A stretch of 64,000 nucleotides of DNA from Methylobacterium brachythecii. Lineage in GTDB: Bacteria > Pseudomonadota > Alphaproteobacteria > Rhizobiales > Beijerinckiaceae. The translations under genes and the position numbers were made by a program. Within the stretch, counting starts at the first letter, position 1; each line of letters begins with the position of its first letter. The notes beneath the pieces are model-generated. The model did no database searches, was not told where the DNA came from, and saw only the letters and a program-made list of their open reading frames with translations. Shown here one piece after another: positions 28,172 through 37,220 of this stretch. Where the stretch lies: NCBI RefSeq assembly GCF_014196345.1, contig NZ_JACIDN010000003.1, positions 620,001 to 684,000 of the forward strand, in the 5' to 3' direction.

Positions 28172-28770
28172 TGATTGAAGCCGGCTGGCCCCTCATCCTC
28201 GCCGGCCTCGCGTTCGGCTATCTGTGCGGTTCGATCCCCTTCGGCTTGATCCTCACCAAATTCGCCGGGCTCGGCGACGTTCGGGCCATCGGCTCCGGCA
28301 ATATCGGCGCGACCAACGTCCTGCGCACGGGCCGCAAGGGCCTCGCCGCCGCGACGCTCCTGCTCGACGCCCTGAAGGGCACGGTGCCGGTGCTGATCGC
28401 CGGGCAGTGGGGTGAGGGGCCGGCGTTGGCCGCCGGGCTCGGCGCCTTCCTCGGCCACCTGTTTCCGGTCTGGCTCGGCTTCAAGGGAGGCAAGGGCGTC
28501 GCGACCTTCCTCGGCGTGCTGCTGGCACTGAGCCCGCTGGCGCTCCTCGCCTTTGCCGCGATCTGGCTCGGCCTCGCCTTCGCGTTGAAATATTCCTCGC
28601 TCTCCGCACTCGCCGCCTCGGCCGCGACGCCGCTGATCCTGTGGGCACTCGGACATCCGCAGGTTGCGCTGCTGTTCCTCGTGCTGGCCGCGCTGCTATG
28701 GTGGAAGCACACGCCCAACATCCGCCGGCTGATCGCCGGGACGGAGGGGCGGATCGGGCAGAAGGGCTGA
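28171..28770 (+). CDS. plsY: Glycerol-3-phosphate acyltransferase (acyl-phosphate dependent)
   Basis: 199 aa, five predicted membrane helices. All three PlsY signatures are present: [29 protein letters not shown] and [17 protein letters not shown]. It transfers an acyl group from acyl-phosphate to glycerol-3-phosphate to start phospholipid synthesis, in the inner membrane. ATG shares its A with the previous TGA (TGATG), implying translational coupling to the pyrB-pyrC transcript. dprA follows. Confidence 0.95.
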   Translation: MIEAGWPLILAGLAFGYLCGSIPFGLILTKFAGLGDVRAIGSGNIGATNVLRTGRKGLAAATLLLDALKGTVPVLIAGQWGEGPALAAGLGAFLGHLFPVWLGFKGGKGVATFLGVLLALSPLALLAFAAIWLGLAFALKYSSLSALAASAATPLILWALGHPQVALLFLVLAALLWWKHTPNIRRLIAGTEGRIGQKG

Positions 28771-28801
28771 ATTCGCCGCCTCTCCCGCATGGAGGGGCCA
28801 G

Positions 28802-29992
28802 ATGCAGCTCACCGACGCGCAGCGCCTCGATTGGCTGCGCCTGATCCGCACCGACAGCGTCGGCCCCCGCACGTTTCGCAATCTGGTCAACCGGTTCGGC
28901 GGAGCCTCCGGCGCGCTCGACGCGCTGCCGGCGATCACCGGACGCGCCGGCAAGCGGGTGACGCCGCCCTCGAAAGCCGAGATCGAGCGTGAGATGGCCG
29001 CCGCCGCGCGCCTCGGCGTGCGTTTCGTCGCCACCGGCGAGGACGCTTATCCACGAAGCCTGCAGGCCACCGATGCCGCCCCGCCGCTGATCGCCGTGCG
29101 CGGCAACCTCGATGCCCTGGCGCGGCCGTCCCTGGCCATCGTCGGCTCCCGCAACGCATCGGCAGCCGGGCTGACCTTCACGGAGCGGCTGGCGCGCGGA
29201 CTCGGCGAAGCGGGCCTCGTCGTCGTCTCGGGTCTCGCGCGCGGCATCGATGCCAGCGCGCACAAGGCCTCGTTGACCACCGGGACGATCGCCGTGCTGG
29301 CGGGTGGGCATGACCGGATCTATCCGGCCAACCATGCCGCCCTGGTCGAGAGCATCCTGGAGGCGGGCGGGGCACTCGTCGCCGAGATGCCGATGGGCTG
29401 GGAGCCGCGCGGGCGCGATTTCCCGAGGCGCAACCGTATCATCTCGGGGCTCGGGCTCGGCACGCTGGTGGTGGAGGCGGCGCGGCGCTCGGGCTCGCTG
29501 ATCACCGCCCGTTACGCGCTGGAGCAGGGGCGGGAGGTTTTCGCGGTGCCGGGCTCGCCGCTCGATCCGCGCGCGGAAGGCACCAACGACCTGATCCGGC
29601 AGGGCGCTACCCTGGTGGCGGAGGTCGAGCACATCCTCTCGGCGATCGCTCCGCTGCTCGAGCGGGGCGATCCTTTCGGGGCAGGGCAGCCGTTCAGCCT
29701 CATCCGCCAGGCGCTGGAAGAGCAGCCCGACTTCTGGGACGAGATCGACCTCGACGGAACGAGCCCGGCCAGCCCGGACACGTTCTCTGATCCCGCCACC
29801 GAGATCGCGCCGCCGCTCGACGACCGCGTCCGGCTGCTCTCGTTCCTCAGCCCGACGCCGATCGGCACCGACGAACTCTCGCGCGCCGCCGGCCTGTCGG
29901 TGCGCATCGTCCAGACGGCTCTGCTCGAACTCGAACTCGACGGCCGCGTCGAGCGGCACGGCAACGGCGCGGTCTCACTCTCCGCTCGATGA
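28802..29992 (+). CDS. dprA: DNA-processing protein DprA
   Basis: 396 aa. The Rossmann-like core contains [72 protein letters not shown] and [20 protein letters not shown]-terminal winged helix ([25 protein letters not shown], abbreviated) completes it. DprA protects incoming single-stranded DNA and loads RecA in transformation. No other competence genes are nearby. It begins 31 bases after plsY, the conserved plsY-dprA order of many alphaproteobacteria. Confidence 0.95.
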   Translation: MQLTDAQRLDWLRLIRTDSVGPRTFRNLVNRFGGASGALDALPAITGRAGKRVTPPSKAEIEREMAAAARLGVRFVATGEDAYPRSLQATDAAPPLIAVRGNLDALARPSLAIVGSRNASAAGLTFTERLARGLGEAGLVVVSGLARGIDASAHKASLTTGTIAVLAGGHDRIYPANHAALVESILEAGGALVAEMPMGWEPRGRDFPRRNRIISGLGLGTLVVEAARRSGSLITARYALEQGREVFAVPGSPLDPRAEGTNDLIRQGATLVAEVEHILSAIAPLLERGDPFGAGQPFSLIRQALEEQPDFWDEIDLDGTSPASPDTFSDPATEIAPPLDDRVRLLSFLSPTPIGTDELSRAAGLSVRIVQTALLELELDGRVERHGNGAVSLSAR

Positions 29993-29999
29993 GAGCCAC

Positions 30000-30677
30000 T
30001 CAGCCCCGCAAGCGATCGGCGACCAGCGCCTGCAAACGCCACAGATGCGGGTCGCGGATCCCGAGTCCGGCGCAGGCAACGACGGTGTGGAACAGGTATT
30101 CGGCGCTGGGCCCGAGATGCCCGCATCCGGTGGCGATGATGTCGGCGATCGCCGCTTCGTCGAGGCGGCCGGTAAAGCGGTCGCTGGCGCGGTTCACGAC
30201 GAAGGTCAGGGCCGTGACCGGCCCCTCGTCCGTGGCCACCACGACCCAACGGCCTTCGTAGCCGCGGCCCTTCATCTCCCGGCGCCAGACCGGCATCAGC
30301 GTCGCGTGGGGGTCGCGGCCGTCGAGCCGGAAGGCGACGCCGCGGCACGATCCGCCCCGCTCCAGCGCCAGGACGACACCGGGCTTGCGCGGCGAACCGC
30401 GGAAACGGCGCTGCAGCAGGCAGAAGCGACGGTGCCAGCCGTGGACGCGCCCGATCCGCTGCTCGGCCACCGCGAATTCCGGATTCCACATCAAGGAACC
30501 GTAGGCGAAGACCCAAAGCGACTCCGAGGCGGCCGACCGGGCGGCGAGCGCCTGGGCCAGCCCCGGAGCGAGCTCCGTATCGGTCATCACCTGCAGAGCC
30601 GTCTCGTCGTCGGCCACGGGATCGGGATGGGCGCGGGCGATCAGTTCGGCGGTGAGGGCGAGGGATCGCGACGTCAT
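30000..30677 (-). CDS. Glutathione-specific gamma-glutamylcyclotransferase, ChaC-like
   Basis: 225 aa. The cyclotransferase signature is WVFAYGSLMWNPEF near residue 70, then RVHGWHRRFCL and the substrate region MKGRGYEGRWV. The C-terminus has ATGCGHLGPSAEYLFHTV, typical of bacterial ChaC. It would cleave glutathione to 5-oxoproline and Cys-Gly. ATG 30677 is chosen because residues before it are Arg/Cys-rich and unlike the family. Convergent with dprA, 7 bases apart. Confidence 0.85.
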   Translation of the reverse strand: MTSRSLALTAELIARAHPDPVADDETALQVMTDTELAPGLAQALAARSAASESLWVFAYGSLMWNPEFAVAEQRIGRVHGWHRRFCLLQRRFRGSPRKPGVVLALERGGSCRGVAFRLDGRDPHATLMPVWRREMKGRGYEGRWVVVATDEGPVTALTFVVNRASDRFTGRLDEAAIADIIATGCGHLGPSAEYLFHTVVACAGLGIRDPHLWRLQALVADRLRG

Positions 30678-30838
30678 CGCCCGATTCTCCACCCCATGAC
30701 GCCGCTGGCAAGGGCTCGACCGACAGGCTGACAGTCGCCTCCCGTGCATGGCTGCCGGGCGGAGGACGAGCGGGCCTGCGGCGGGCGGATGGGCTATGCC
30801 TGCAACATCCTGCCATTTCGGAAGCGAAGTCGACGCCC

Positions 30839-31510
30839 TTGACCCTCCAGATCGGCCTCCTGACGTTCCCCAAAGTCCAGCAGCTGGACCTCACCGGCCC
30901 CTATGAGGTTTTCGCCCTGCTGCCCGACGTCGAGGTGCACCTCGTCGCCAAGTCACTGACACCGGTAACGAGTTCGACCGGGATGGTGATCACGCCGACC
31001 GCGACCTTCGCGGATTGCCCGCGGCTCGACGTGATCTGCGTGCCGGGCGGCTCCGGCATCAACACGCTCCTCACCGACGAGCCGACCCTCGAATTCATCC
31101 GGCGGCAGGCCGAGACCGCCCGCTACGTAACGTCGGTCTGCACCGGCGCACTGGTGCTCGGCGCCGCCGGCCTGCTGAAGGGCCGCAAGGCGACGACGCA
31201 TTGGGGCGCGCACGACCTGCTCTCCGCCTTCGGCGCGATCCCGACCCAGGGCCGCGTGGTGCAGGATGGCAACATCGTGACCGGCGGTGGCGTGACGGCC
31301 GGCATCGATTTCGCGCTGACGCTGATCGCCGAACTCGTCAACGACGACGCGGCGCGGGCGATCCAGCTCCACCTAGAATACGCTCCGGCGCCGCCCTTCG
31401 AATCCGGCACCCCGGAGCGGGCGCGTCCCGGCATCGTCGCCGCGGTGAAGGACAAGCTGGCAGCCAGCCGCCGCGAGCGCGAGGCGGTGATCGCGCGGAT
31501 CACGCGCTAG
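30839..31510 (+). CDS. DJ-1/PfpI family protein (isonitrile hydratase-like)
   Basis: 223 aa. The nucleophile-elbow Cys is in SVCTGALVLGAAGLLKGR near residue 100, with the Glu/Asp-containing LTFPKVQQLDLTGPYEVF at the start, and THWGAHDLL after the elbow. CTGAL and the LDLTGP start match isonitrile hydratase InhA more than chaperone DJ-1. The start codon is TTG. The last codons overlap the end of ruvX tail-to-tail (31500-31510). Substrate not proven. Confidence 0.82.
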   Translation: MTLQIGLLTFPKVQQLDLTGPYEVFALLPDVEVHLVAKSLTPVTSSTGMVITPTATFADCPRLDVICVPGGSGINTLLTDEPTLEFIRRQAETARYVTSVCTGALVLGAAGLLKGRKATTHWGAHDLLSAFGAIPTQGRVVQDGNIVTGGGVTAGIDFALTLIAELVNDDAARAIQLHLEYAPAPPFESGTPERARPGIVAAVKDKLAASRREREAVIARITR

Positions 31511-31997
31511 CGGCATCCTCGGCGTCTAGGGTGATCGCTTCCCGCATGATGTCGAGAAACGCCTGCAGGATGTAGGCTGCGGCGAGCTTGTCCACGAGTT
31601 CGCCGCGCCGGGCTCGCGAAGCATCCGCCTCGATCAACATCCGGTTGACCACGGCGCTCGACAGGCGCTCGTCCTGAAAGAACACCGGCAGCGGCAGGAT
31701 CGGCTTCAGGTTGCGTACGAAGCTGCGGGTGGACTGAACCCGCGGTCCCTCCGACCCATCCATGTTGAGCGGCAGGCCGATCACGAGGCCGCCGACCCGG
31801 TGTTGATCACACAGCTCCGCTAGGCGTCCGGCATCGGGCGTGAACTTCACGCGCCGGATCGTCTCCAAAGGTGAGGCGATCTGCCGGCCGATATCGGACA
31901 GCGCCAGCCCGATCGTCTTGGTGCCGAGGTCGAGCCCCATCAGCCGCGGCGCGCCGGACGAAGCCTCGACGAAGCCCGCGATCTCGTCCCGGTTCAC
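31500..31997 (-). CDS. ruvX: Holliday-junction resolvase-like protein RuvX/YqgF
   Basis: 165 aa. RNase H-like fold: GLDLGTKTIGLALSD with the first catalytic Asp, then GLVIGLPLNMDGSEGPR, FFQDERLSSAVVNRML with the Glu, and VDKLAAAYILQAFLD with the third Asp. Implicated in 16S rRNA 5' processing and in junction cleavage. It overlaps the preceding SMI1/KNR4 gene by four bases (ATGA), so the two are translated together. Confidence 0.92.
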   Translation of the reverse strand: MNRDEIAGFVEASSGAPRLMGLDLGTKTIGLALSDIGRQIASPLETIRRVKFTPDAGRLAELCDQHRVGGLVIGLPLNMDGSEGPRVQSTRSFVRNLKPILPLPVFFQDERLSSAVVNRMLIEADASRARRGELVDKLAAAYILQAFLDIMREAITLDAEDAASA

Positions 31998-32596
31998 GCC
32001 TCGAGATCTCCCGTCGGAGCCTCGAGCGCCAGCCGAGCGAGCGCCGCCTCGTCATCGCCCTCGAACAGCGACGGCAGGGGGGCGTCGGCCCCGCCGAGGA
32101 TGTGCAGGATCTCCGCGCCCTGGAGCCCGCGTACCAGCGCGAGCAGGTCGGTCCCGCCGAAATGGATCGTCTCGAGATCCGCGTCGAGCGCCCAGATCTC
32201 GTACTCGCCGACACCCGGCGTCACGTCCCAGAACAGGAAGCTGCCCCCGGTGGTCTCACCGAAGAAGGCGGCGCGCTCCATCAGGGCAGCGTCGGCATCG
32301 CCCTCGATGGTGAAGCGGTGCGGCTCGTCTCGCGTGAGGGGATTTTCGGAGAGGCTGTCGATCGCCACGGCGACGCTGTGGGCGACGACATGCGCGCGCG
32401 TCACGATGTCGGCGGAGGGCACGGAGACCGGCGTGGCGATGCGAAGCTGACCGCCGATGCGGCCCGCCCCGCATTCCTGCGCGAAGGCCCGGTACGAGGC
32501 CGGAAGCGCGAAGCCGAGTTCGGCTTCGGCGCGTGATAGGTCCGCCTCGGTCGAGAGCAGGCCCGGCCGGAATTCAGCGAAGACGCCCTGCCACAT
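31994..32596 (-). CDS. SMI1/KNR4 family protein
   Basis: 200 aa. The family start pattern is clear: AEAELGFALPASYRAFAQEC, then GGQLRI, and later GSFLFWDVTPGVGEYEIWALD. This domain is frequent in immunity proteins against contact-dependent toxins, but also occurs in housekeeping adaptor proteins. No toxin gene is next to it. The four-base overlap with ruvX and the lack of mobile context argue for a fixed cellular role (inference). ATG 32596 follows GGGAGGCC. Confidence 0.78.
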   Translation of the reverse strand: MWQGVFAEFRPGLLSTEADLSRAEAELGFALPASYRAFAQECGAGRIGGQLRIATPVSVPSADIVTRAHVVAHSVAVAIDSLSENPLTRDEPHRFTIEGDADAALMERAAFFGETTGGSFLFWDVTPGVGEYEIWALDADLETIHFGGTDLLALVRGLQGAEILHILGGADAPLPSLFEGDDEAALARLALEAPTGDLEA

Positions 32597-32760
32597 GATC
32601 GGCCTCCCGGAATGGCGCGGATCGAGCCTCGGCTTACGTCTGCCGCCGCCGGGTTGTCCACCGGCCCGTTCACCATCGCGAAGAATTGGGCTGCGCCAAA
32701 TGGATCAAGCCCGGCTATATGGAGTTAACGATCTGTTAACCCTCCCCAGCCGGGCCACCG

Positions 32761-32955
32761 ATGACCGTTTCCAGCCGCTGCGTGCTCGACGAACGCCCGA
32801 CCGCCGCGCGAACGGTCGGATTGACGCGCAAGCACGTGCTGATGCTGGCGCTCGCCATCGAGGTCCTGGCCTTCGGTGCCAGCCGTGCCGACCGCTACCA
32901 GCGCCCGGCAGTCGTGGTCGACCAGCCCGCCACCATCGGACACGCGATCGTCTGA
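32761..32955 (+). CDS. Small hypothetical membrane peptide
   Basis: 64 aa. One predicted helix (HVLMLALAIEVLAFGAS, about 25-41) sits between a basic N-terminus and a polar tail. It lies between the divergent SMI1 gene and gatC. There is no strong ribosome binding site and no recognised family; support is mainly the in-frame hydrophobic helix. It could be spurious. Confidence 0.35.
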   Translation: MTVSSRCVLDERPTAARTVGLTRKHVLMLALAIEVLAFGASRADRYQRPAVVVDQPATIGHAIV

Positions 32956-33072
32956 CCGCCGGCCAGGCCGGGCGGCCGACCGCGGCGTTGCTCGCCCGCG
33001 AAACCCGATGCTATAGCCCCGCCGACCCGCGGCCTCTCGGCCCGCGACGGGATTTTGCACGGCAAGGACGCG

Positions 33073-33360
33073 ATGTCGGTCGACGAGAAGACGGTGCGGC
33101 GCATCGCGCATCTGGCGCGCATCGCAGTCGCGGACGAGGACGTGGCGCCGCTCCAGGGCGAGCTGAACGCGATCCTCGCTTTCGTCGAGCAGTTGAACGA
33201 GGTCGATGTCGAGGGTGTCCAGCCGATGACCTCGGTCACCCCGATGGTCATGAAGAAGCGCGTCGACACGGTGACCGAGGGCGGCCGCGCGGCCGACATC
33301 GTCGCGAATGCGCCCGACACCGAGGACAACTACTTCCTGGTGCCGAAGGTCGTCGAGTAG
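33073..33360 (+). CDS. gatC: Asp-tRNA(Asn)/Glu-tRNA(Gln) amidotransferase subunit C
   Basis: 95 aa. [19 protein letters not shown], the [17 protein letters not shown] stretch, the VTPM motif and the C-terminal [12 protein letters not shown] are all typical. It stabilises GatA in the complex that amidates misacylated Glu-tRNA(Gln) or Asp-tRNA(Asn). ATG 33073 is favoured over an upstream ATG at 33055. gatA follows after an unusual 170-base gap filled by an inverted repeat; gatB is not directly downstream. Confidence 0.93.
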   Translation: MSVDEKTVRRIAHLARIAVADEDVAPLQGELNAILAFVEQLNEVDVEGVQPMTSVTPMVMKKRVDTVTEGGRAADIVANAPDTEDNYFLVPKVVE

Positions 33361-33385
33361 CTCAGCCTTTCCAGCGGAACACCTT

Positions 33386-33493
33386 CCCTCCCCCTTGCGG
33401 GGAGGGATAGAGGGTGGGGGTGGTTCCGCATGCGCCGACGGTTTCAAGCGGCACCACCCCCACCTCCTTCCTCCTCCCCGCAAGGGGCAGGAG
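33386..33493. repeat. Imperfect inverted repeat element between gatC and gatA
   Basis: The left arm is about 33386-33432 and the right arm about 33445-33493, roughly 85% complementary by eye. Each arm contains a smaller palindrome around CCCCTTGCGGGG, followed by GGTGGGGGTGGT. A central dozen bases separate the arms. It has the look of a dispersed extragenic repeat of alphaproteobacteria. In RNA it would form a very strong hairpin inside the gatCA transcript. Confidence 0.7.
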
Positions 33494-33530
33494 AGTGCCC
33501 CGGCAAAGGGCGCGACCAGCTGGATCGGGA

Positions 33531-35012
33531 ATGACGGCACTCAACGAACTCACCCTGGCCGAGGCCCGTGACGGGCTGATCGCGAAAAGGTTCTCGGCGC
33601 GCGAGATCGCGCAGGCCCATATCGATGCGCTGGAAAAGGCGAGGGCGCTCAACGCCTATCTCGTCGAGACGCCCGATCGTGCGCTCGCGATGGCCGATGC
33701 CAGCGACGAGAAAATCGCCAAGGGCGAGGCGCGGCCGCTCGAAGGCCTGCCGCTCGGCATCAAGGACCTGTTCTGCACGCAGGGCGTCCACACCACCGCC
33801 GGCTCCAAAATCCTCGAAGGCTTCGAGCCGCATTACGAGTCGAACGTCTCGACCCAGCTCTGGCGGGACGGCGCCGTGATGCTGGGCAAGCTCAACCTGG
33901 ACGAGTTCGCCATGGGCTCGTCGAACGAGACCAGCGCCTATGGCGACGTGGTCTCGCCCTGGCGCCGCAACGGGTCGGACGCCAAACTCGTCCCCGGCGG
34001 TTCGTCCGGCGGCTCCTCCGCTGCGGTCGCCGCGCATCTCTGCCTGGGCGCCACCGCCACGGATACCGGCGGCTCGATCCGCCAGCCCGCCGCCTTCACC
34101 GGCACGGTCGGCATCAAGCCGACCTATGGCCGCTGCTCGCGCTGGGGCATCGTCGCCTACGCCTCGTCCCTCGACCAGGCTGGCCCGATCGCCCGCACCA
34201 CGCGCGATTGCGCGATCCTGCTCGGCTCCATGGCCGGCCACGATCCGCGCGATACGACCTCGGTCGACATGCCCGTGCCGGATTTCGAGGCCGCCATCTC
34301 GCGCGGCGTGAAGGGCCTGACCATCGGCATCCCGCGGGAATACCGCGTTGACGGAATGTCGCCGGAGATCCTGAAGCTCTGGGACCAGGGCGCGGAATGG
34401 CTGAAGGCCGCCGGCGCGACGATCAAGGAGATCTCGCTGCCGCACACCAAGTACGCCCTGCCGGCCTACTACATCGTCGCCCCGGCCGAGGCCTCCTCGA
34501 ACCTCGCGCGCTACGACGGCGTCCGCTACGGCCTGCGCGTGCCCGGCAAGGACATCGCCGGGATGTACGAGAACACCCGCGCCGCCGGCTTCGGCCGCGA
34601 GGTCCGCCGCCGCATCATGATCGGCACCTACGTGCTCTCGGCCGGCTATTACGACGCCTATTACGTCCGCGCCCAGCGCATCCGCACGCTGATCAAGCGC
34701 GACTTCGAAGAGGCTTACGCCGCCGGCGTCGACGCCATCCTGACGCCGGCCACCCCGTCGGCCGCCTTCGGCATCGGCGAGAAGGCGAGCGCCGACCCGG
34801 TCGAGATGTACCTCAACGACGTGTTCACGGTGACGGTGAACATGGCCGGCCTGCCGGGCATCTCGGTGCCGGCTGGCCTCGACGCGCAGGGCCTGCCGCT
34901 CGGCCTGCAGCTGATCGGGCGTCCCTTCGACGAGGAGACGCTGTTCGCCGCCTCGCAGGTGATCGAGGAATCGGCCGGGCGCGTAAGCCTGCCCAAGGCG
35001 TGGTGGGCGTGA
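33531..35012 (+). CDS. gatA: Asp-tRNA(Asn)/Glu-tRNA(Gln) amidotransferase subunit A
   Basis: 493 aa, the usual GatA length. Amidase-signature catalytic triad: Lys in [10 protein letters not shown], then the Ser pair in [15 protein letters not shown], with [19 protein letters not shown] and [13 protein letters not shown]. It hydrolyses glutamine and channels ammonia to GatB. ATG 33531 matches the family N-terminus ([16 protein letters not shown]). The stop overlaps the next start (GTGA). Confidence 0.96.
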   Translation: MTALNELTLAEARDGLIAKRFSAREIAQAHIDALEKARALNAYLVETPDRALAMADASDEKIAKGEARPLEGLPLGIKDLFCTQGVHTTAGSKILEGFEPHYESNVSTQLWRDGAVMLGKLNLDEFAMGSSNETSAYGDVVSPWRRNGSDAKLVPGGSSGGSSAAVAAHLCLGATATDTGGSIRQPAAFTGTVGIKPTYGRCSRWGIVAYASSLDQAGPIARTTRDCAILLGSMAGHDPRDTTSVDMPVPDFEAAISRGVKGLTIGIPREYRVDGMSPEILKLWDQGAEWLKAAGATIKEISLPHTKYALPAYYIVAPAEASSNLARYDGVRYGLRVPGKDIAGMYENTRAAGFGREVRRRIMIGTYVLSAGYYDAYYVRAQRIRTLIKRDFEEAYAAGVDAILTPATPSAAFGIGEKASADPVEMYLNDVFTVTVNMAGLPGISVPAGLDAQGLPLGLQLIGRPFDEETLFAASQVIEESAGRVSLPKAWWA

Positions 35013-35326
35013 CCCCCGCCGAGCATCTCTCCGTCCCGGTCTATCCCTTCGTCGTCTGGATCATGGCGGCGTTCGATCCGGTTCTGATCGGCGTGTCGGC
35101 CTATCTCGGCTGGAAGGCCGACCAGTTCGGCAAGTTGTTCATCGCGGCGATTGCCGGGCTCGCCGTGTCGGTGCTGTTCTCGTGGGCGGTGACCGCCATC
35201 GGCATCCCCTGGCCGGCACCGATCAGCCACGACGGGCCGACCTTCTTTCCGGTGCGGATCGTGGCGGCGTTCTTGTGGGCGCTGGCGGGATACGGGGCGC
35301 GCCGGGTGATCAAGCGGCGCTCATAG
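35009..35326 (+). CDS. Small membrane protein coupled to gatA
   Basis: 105 aa. Three predicted helices: [39 protein letters not shown] and [18 protein letters not shown]. No family recognised. It starts with a GTG that overlaps the gatA TGA by four bases, so translation is probably coupled. Polar loop HDGPTFFPV lies between helices 2 and 3. Function unknown. Confidence 0.65.
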   Translation: MTPAEHLSVPVYPFVVWIMAAFDPVLIGVSAYLGWKADQFGKLFIAAIAGLAVSVLFSWAVTAIGIPWPAPISHDGPTFFPVRIVAAFLWALAGYGARRVIKRRS

Positions 35327-35369
35327 GGCAGGCTCGCGCCCCCGCTCGGGCCGCCGCGAGAAGAGGCGA

Positions 35370-35978
35370 TCAACGCGAGACGCGGTGCGGCGCGCTTGCC
35401 AGCGCCTCCGGCGTATCGACGTCGAAGGCCACGCTCTGATCCATGGCGATCTCCAGCACGTCGCCGCGCCCCGCGAGCAACAGCCCGGCGCCGCGATCGC
35501 CGGCAAGGGCCGCCAGTTCGTCGGTAAGCCGATCGAGATCGAGCAGCACGGGATTGCCCCGCCGCCCGTCGGCAACCGGCACGACGGCGCTCGGCCGGGG
35601 ACTGGCCTGCCGATAAGCCTCCACGAGCGCATCGACGTGGCCAGCCGAAATCCGCGGCATGTCTCCGAGCAGGACGATCGCGGCATCGGTACCGGCCGGC
35701 AGAGCCGCGAGGCCGGCGCGCAGCGAGGTCGAGAGCCCGGCGGCGTGGTCCGGATTGTCGATGAGATGCAAGTTGAGCCCATCGAGGGCAGCACCGACGG
35801 CAGCGGCATGAGCGCCGAGGACGACGACGACCGGCCGCGCCGAGGAAGCCAAAGCCGCCCGCGCCACGTGCCAGACCAGCGGCTCACCCTCCAGCAGGGC
35901 CAGCAGTTTCGGCTCGGGCCCGAACCGCGTGCCCCGGCCGGCGGCGAGGATCACCGCGCCGACGCGAGGCTCAGTCAT
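35370..35978 (-). CDS. MocA/MobA-type nucleotidyltransferase (molybdopterin cytidylyltransferase-like)
   Basis: 202 aa. N-terminal VGAVILAAGRGTRFGPEPK is the NTP-binding loop. IVLLGDMPRISAGHVDALV holds the metal-binding Asp, and RRGNPVLLDL is the conserved product-site motif of MocA proteins. It should attach CMP to molybdopterin for xanthine- or CO-dehydrogenase-type enzymes. It overlaps the upstream xdhC C-terminal gene by 8 bases, which supports a molybdenum-hydroxylase maturation role. Confidence 0.85.
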   Translation of the reverse strand: MTEPRVGAVILAAGRGTRFGPEPKLLALLEGEPLVWHVARAALASSARPVVVVLGAHAAAVGAALDGLNLHLIDNPDHAAGLSTSLRAGLAALPAGTDAAIVLLGDMPRISAGHVDALVEAYRQASPRPSAVVPVADGRRGNPVLLDLDRLTDELAALAGDRGAGLLLAGRGDVLEIAMDQSVAFDVDTPEALASAPHRVSR

Positions 35979-36711
35979 CAATGTCGTGGCGCATGCAGTC
36001 GGCGCGCTCGCCCTTCGCCTTGCCGCGGATGCGATCCCGGCGGAGCGTCGCGACCACTTCGGCGAGGATCGAGACGGCGATCTCGGCCGGCGTGACGGCG
36101 CCGATGTCGAGGCCGATCGGGCCATGGATCCGGGCAGTGTCCTCGGGGCCGAGGCCACCCTCGTGCAGGCGATCGAGACGGCGTGCATGCGATTTCCGCG
36201 AGCCCAGCGCGCCGACGTAGAAGCACTCCGCCTTCAGCGCCGCGGTCAAAGCCGGATCGTCGATCTTCGGATCGTGGGTCAGCGCGGCGAGGGCCGTGTA
36301 GCGATCGAGCGGCGCGAGGCGGGCGAAGGCGTCATCCGGCCACTCGGCCAGGAGCGTGACGTCCGGGAACCGCTCCGGCGTCGCGAAGGCGGTGCGCGGA
36401 TCGATCACGGTGACGTCGAGTTCCAGCGCGGCCGCCATCGGGCAGAGCGCCTGCGAGATGTGAACCGCACCGACCACCAGCAGCCGCACCGGCGGCACTT
36501 GGACCGTCAGGAAAAACGAGCGCCCCTCCGCCTCGACGATCCCGCTCTTGCCGCTCAAGAGCCGCTCGCGCAGCACTTCGGCCAGCGGATCGCGGTCAAT
36601 TTCGGTCTCCAGCACGAGGCGTTGCGTGCCGTCGCCGGTATCGGTGACGAGGATCGCAGGGCGGCGCGCCTCGCGCTCGGCATTCAGGGCGGCGAGATGG
36701 TCGAGCTTCAT
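35971..36711 (-). CDS. XdhC/CoxI-family maturation factor, C-terminal Rossmann type
   Basis: 246 aa. The C-terminal XdhC Rossmann domain reads PVRLLVVGAVHISQALCPMA, VTVIDPRTAFATPERF, LTHDPKIDDPAL, FYVGALGSRKSHARR and GPIGLDIGAVTPAEIAVSI. XdhC proteins bind Moco and help insert the sulfurated form into molybdenum hydroxylases. Here the usual N-terminal half is encoded separately, 11 bases upstream. No hydroxylase structural genes occur in the window. Confidence 0.85.
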   Translation of the reverse strand: MKLDHLAALNAEREARRPAILVTDTGDGTQRLVLETEIDRDPLAEVLRERLLSGKSGIVEAEGRSFFLTVQVPPVRLLVVGAVHISQALCPMAAALELDVTVIDPRTAFATPERFPDVTLLAEWPDDAFARLAPLDRYTALAALTHDPKIDDPALTAALKAECFYVGALGSRKSHARRLDRLHEGGLGPEDTARIHGPIGLDIGAVTPAEIAVSILAEVVATLRRDRIRGKAKGERADCMRHDIDD

Positions 36712-36722
36712 CGCGGTCTGCC

Positions 36723-37046
36723 TCAGTCGACCCGCTCGACGAAGACGCGAATGCGGCCGCCGCATGAGAGCCCGGCTCGCCAGGCAGTCTCGTCGGCGAC
36801 GCCGAATTCGAGCACGCGGGAGCCGCCATTCTCGATCACGTCGAGGCTCTCTGCGATCACGTCTCCCTCGACGCAGCCCCCGGAGACGGAGCCGAGGAAA
36901 TTGCCGTCGCGCTCGATCACGAGGTGGCTGCCGACGGGGCGGGGCGCGGAGCCCCAGGTTTCGATCACGGTAGCCAAGGCGACGCCACGGCCCTCGCGCC
37001 GCCACGCTTCGGCCTCGCGCAGGATGGTCTGGTCGGTGGCGAGCAT
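36723..37046 (-). CDS. XdhC/CoxI-family protein, N-terminal type
   Basis: 107 aa from ATG 37046, or 118 aa from GTG 37079. It carries the XdhC N-terminal signature: VIETWGSAPRPVGSHLVI, then GSVSGGCVEGDVI with the conserved Cys, and the ending CGGRIRVFVERV. ATG 37046 is favoured by a GGAG nine bases upstream. It is the first gene of a three-gene leftward operon with the XdhC C-terminal half and a MocA-like transferase. Confidence 0.83.
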   Translation of the reverse strand: MLATDQTILREAEAWRREGRGVALATVIETWGSAPRPVGSHLVIERDGNFLGSVSGGCVEGDVIAESLDVIENGGSRVLEFGVADETAWRAGLSCGGRIRVFVERVD

Positions 37047-37220
37047 CGTGTTCGTCTCCAAGGGAATCTCCCGGCTCACCGCGGATTGAGACCGTCCAAA
37101 TCAGGTAGGCATGCGCCCGCATTTCGCAATGCAAAATCGAACTCAGCTTCCGGCCGGTGCCGCCCGGGGCTATGACGGAGCCGATGGGCCAGGGTGCTGG
37201 CGCTCCCCGAGACGGCAGGC

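Noticed and set aside
31994..32596. Toxin immunity protein from the SMI1/KNR4 domain
   Set aside because: No polymorphic toxin or CDI gene nearby; it overlaps ruvX in a fixed arrangement.
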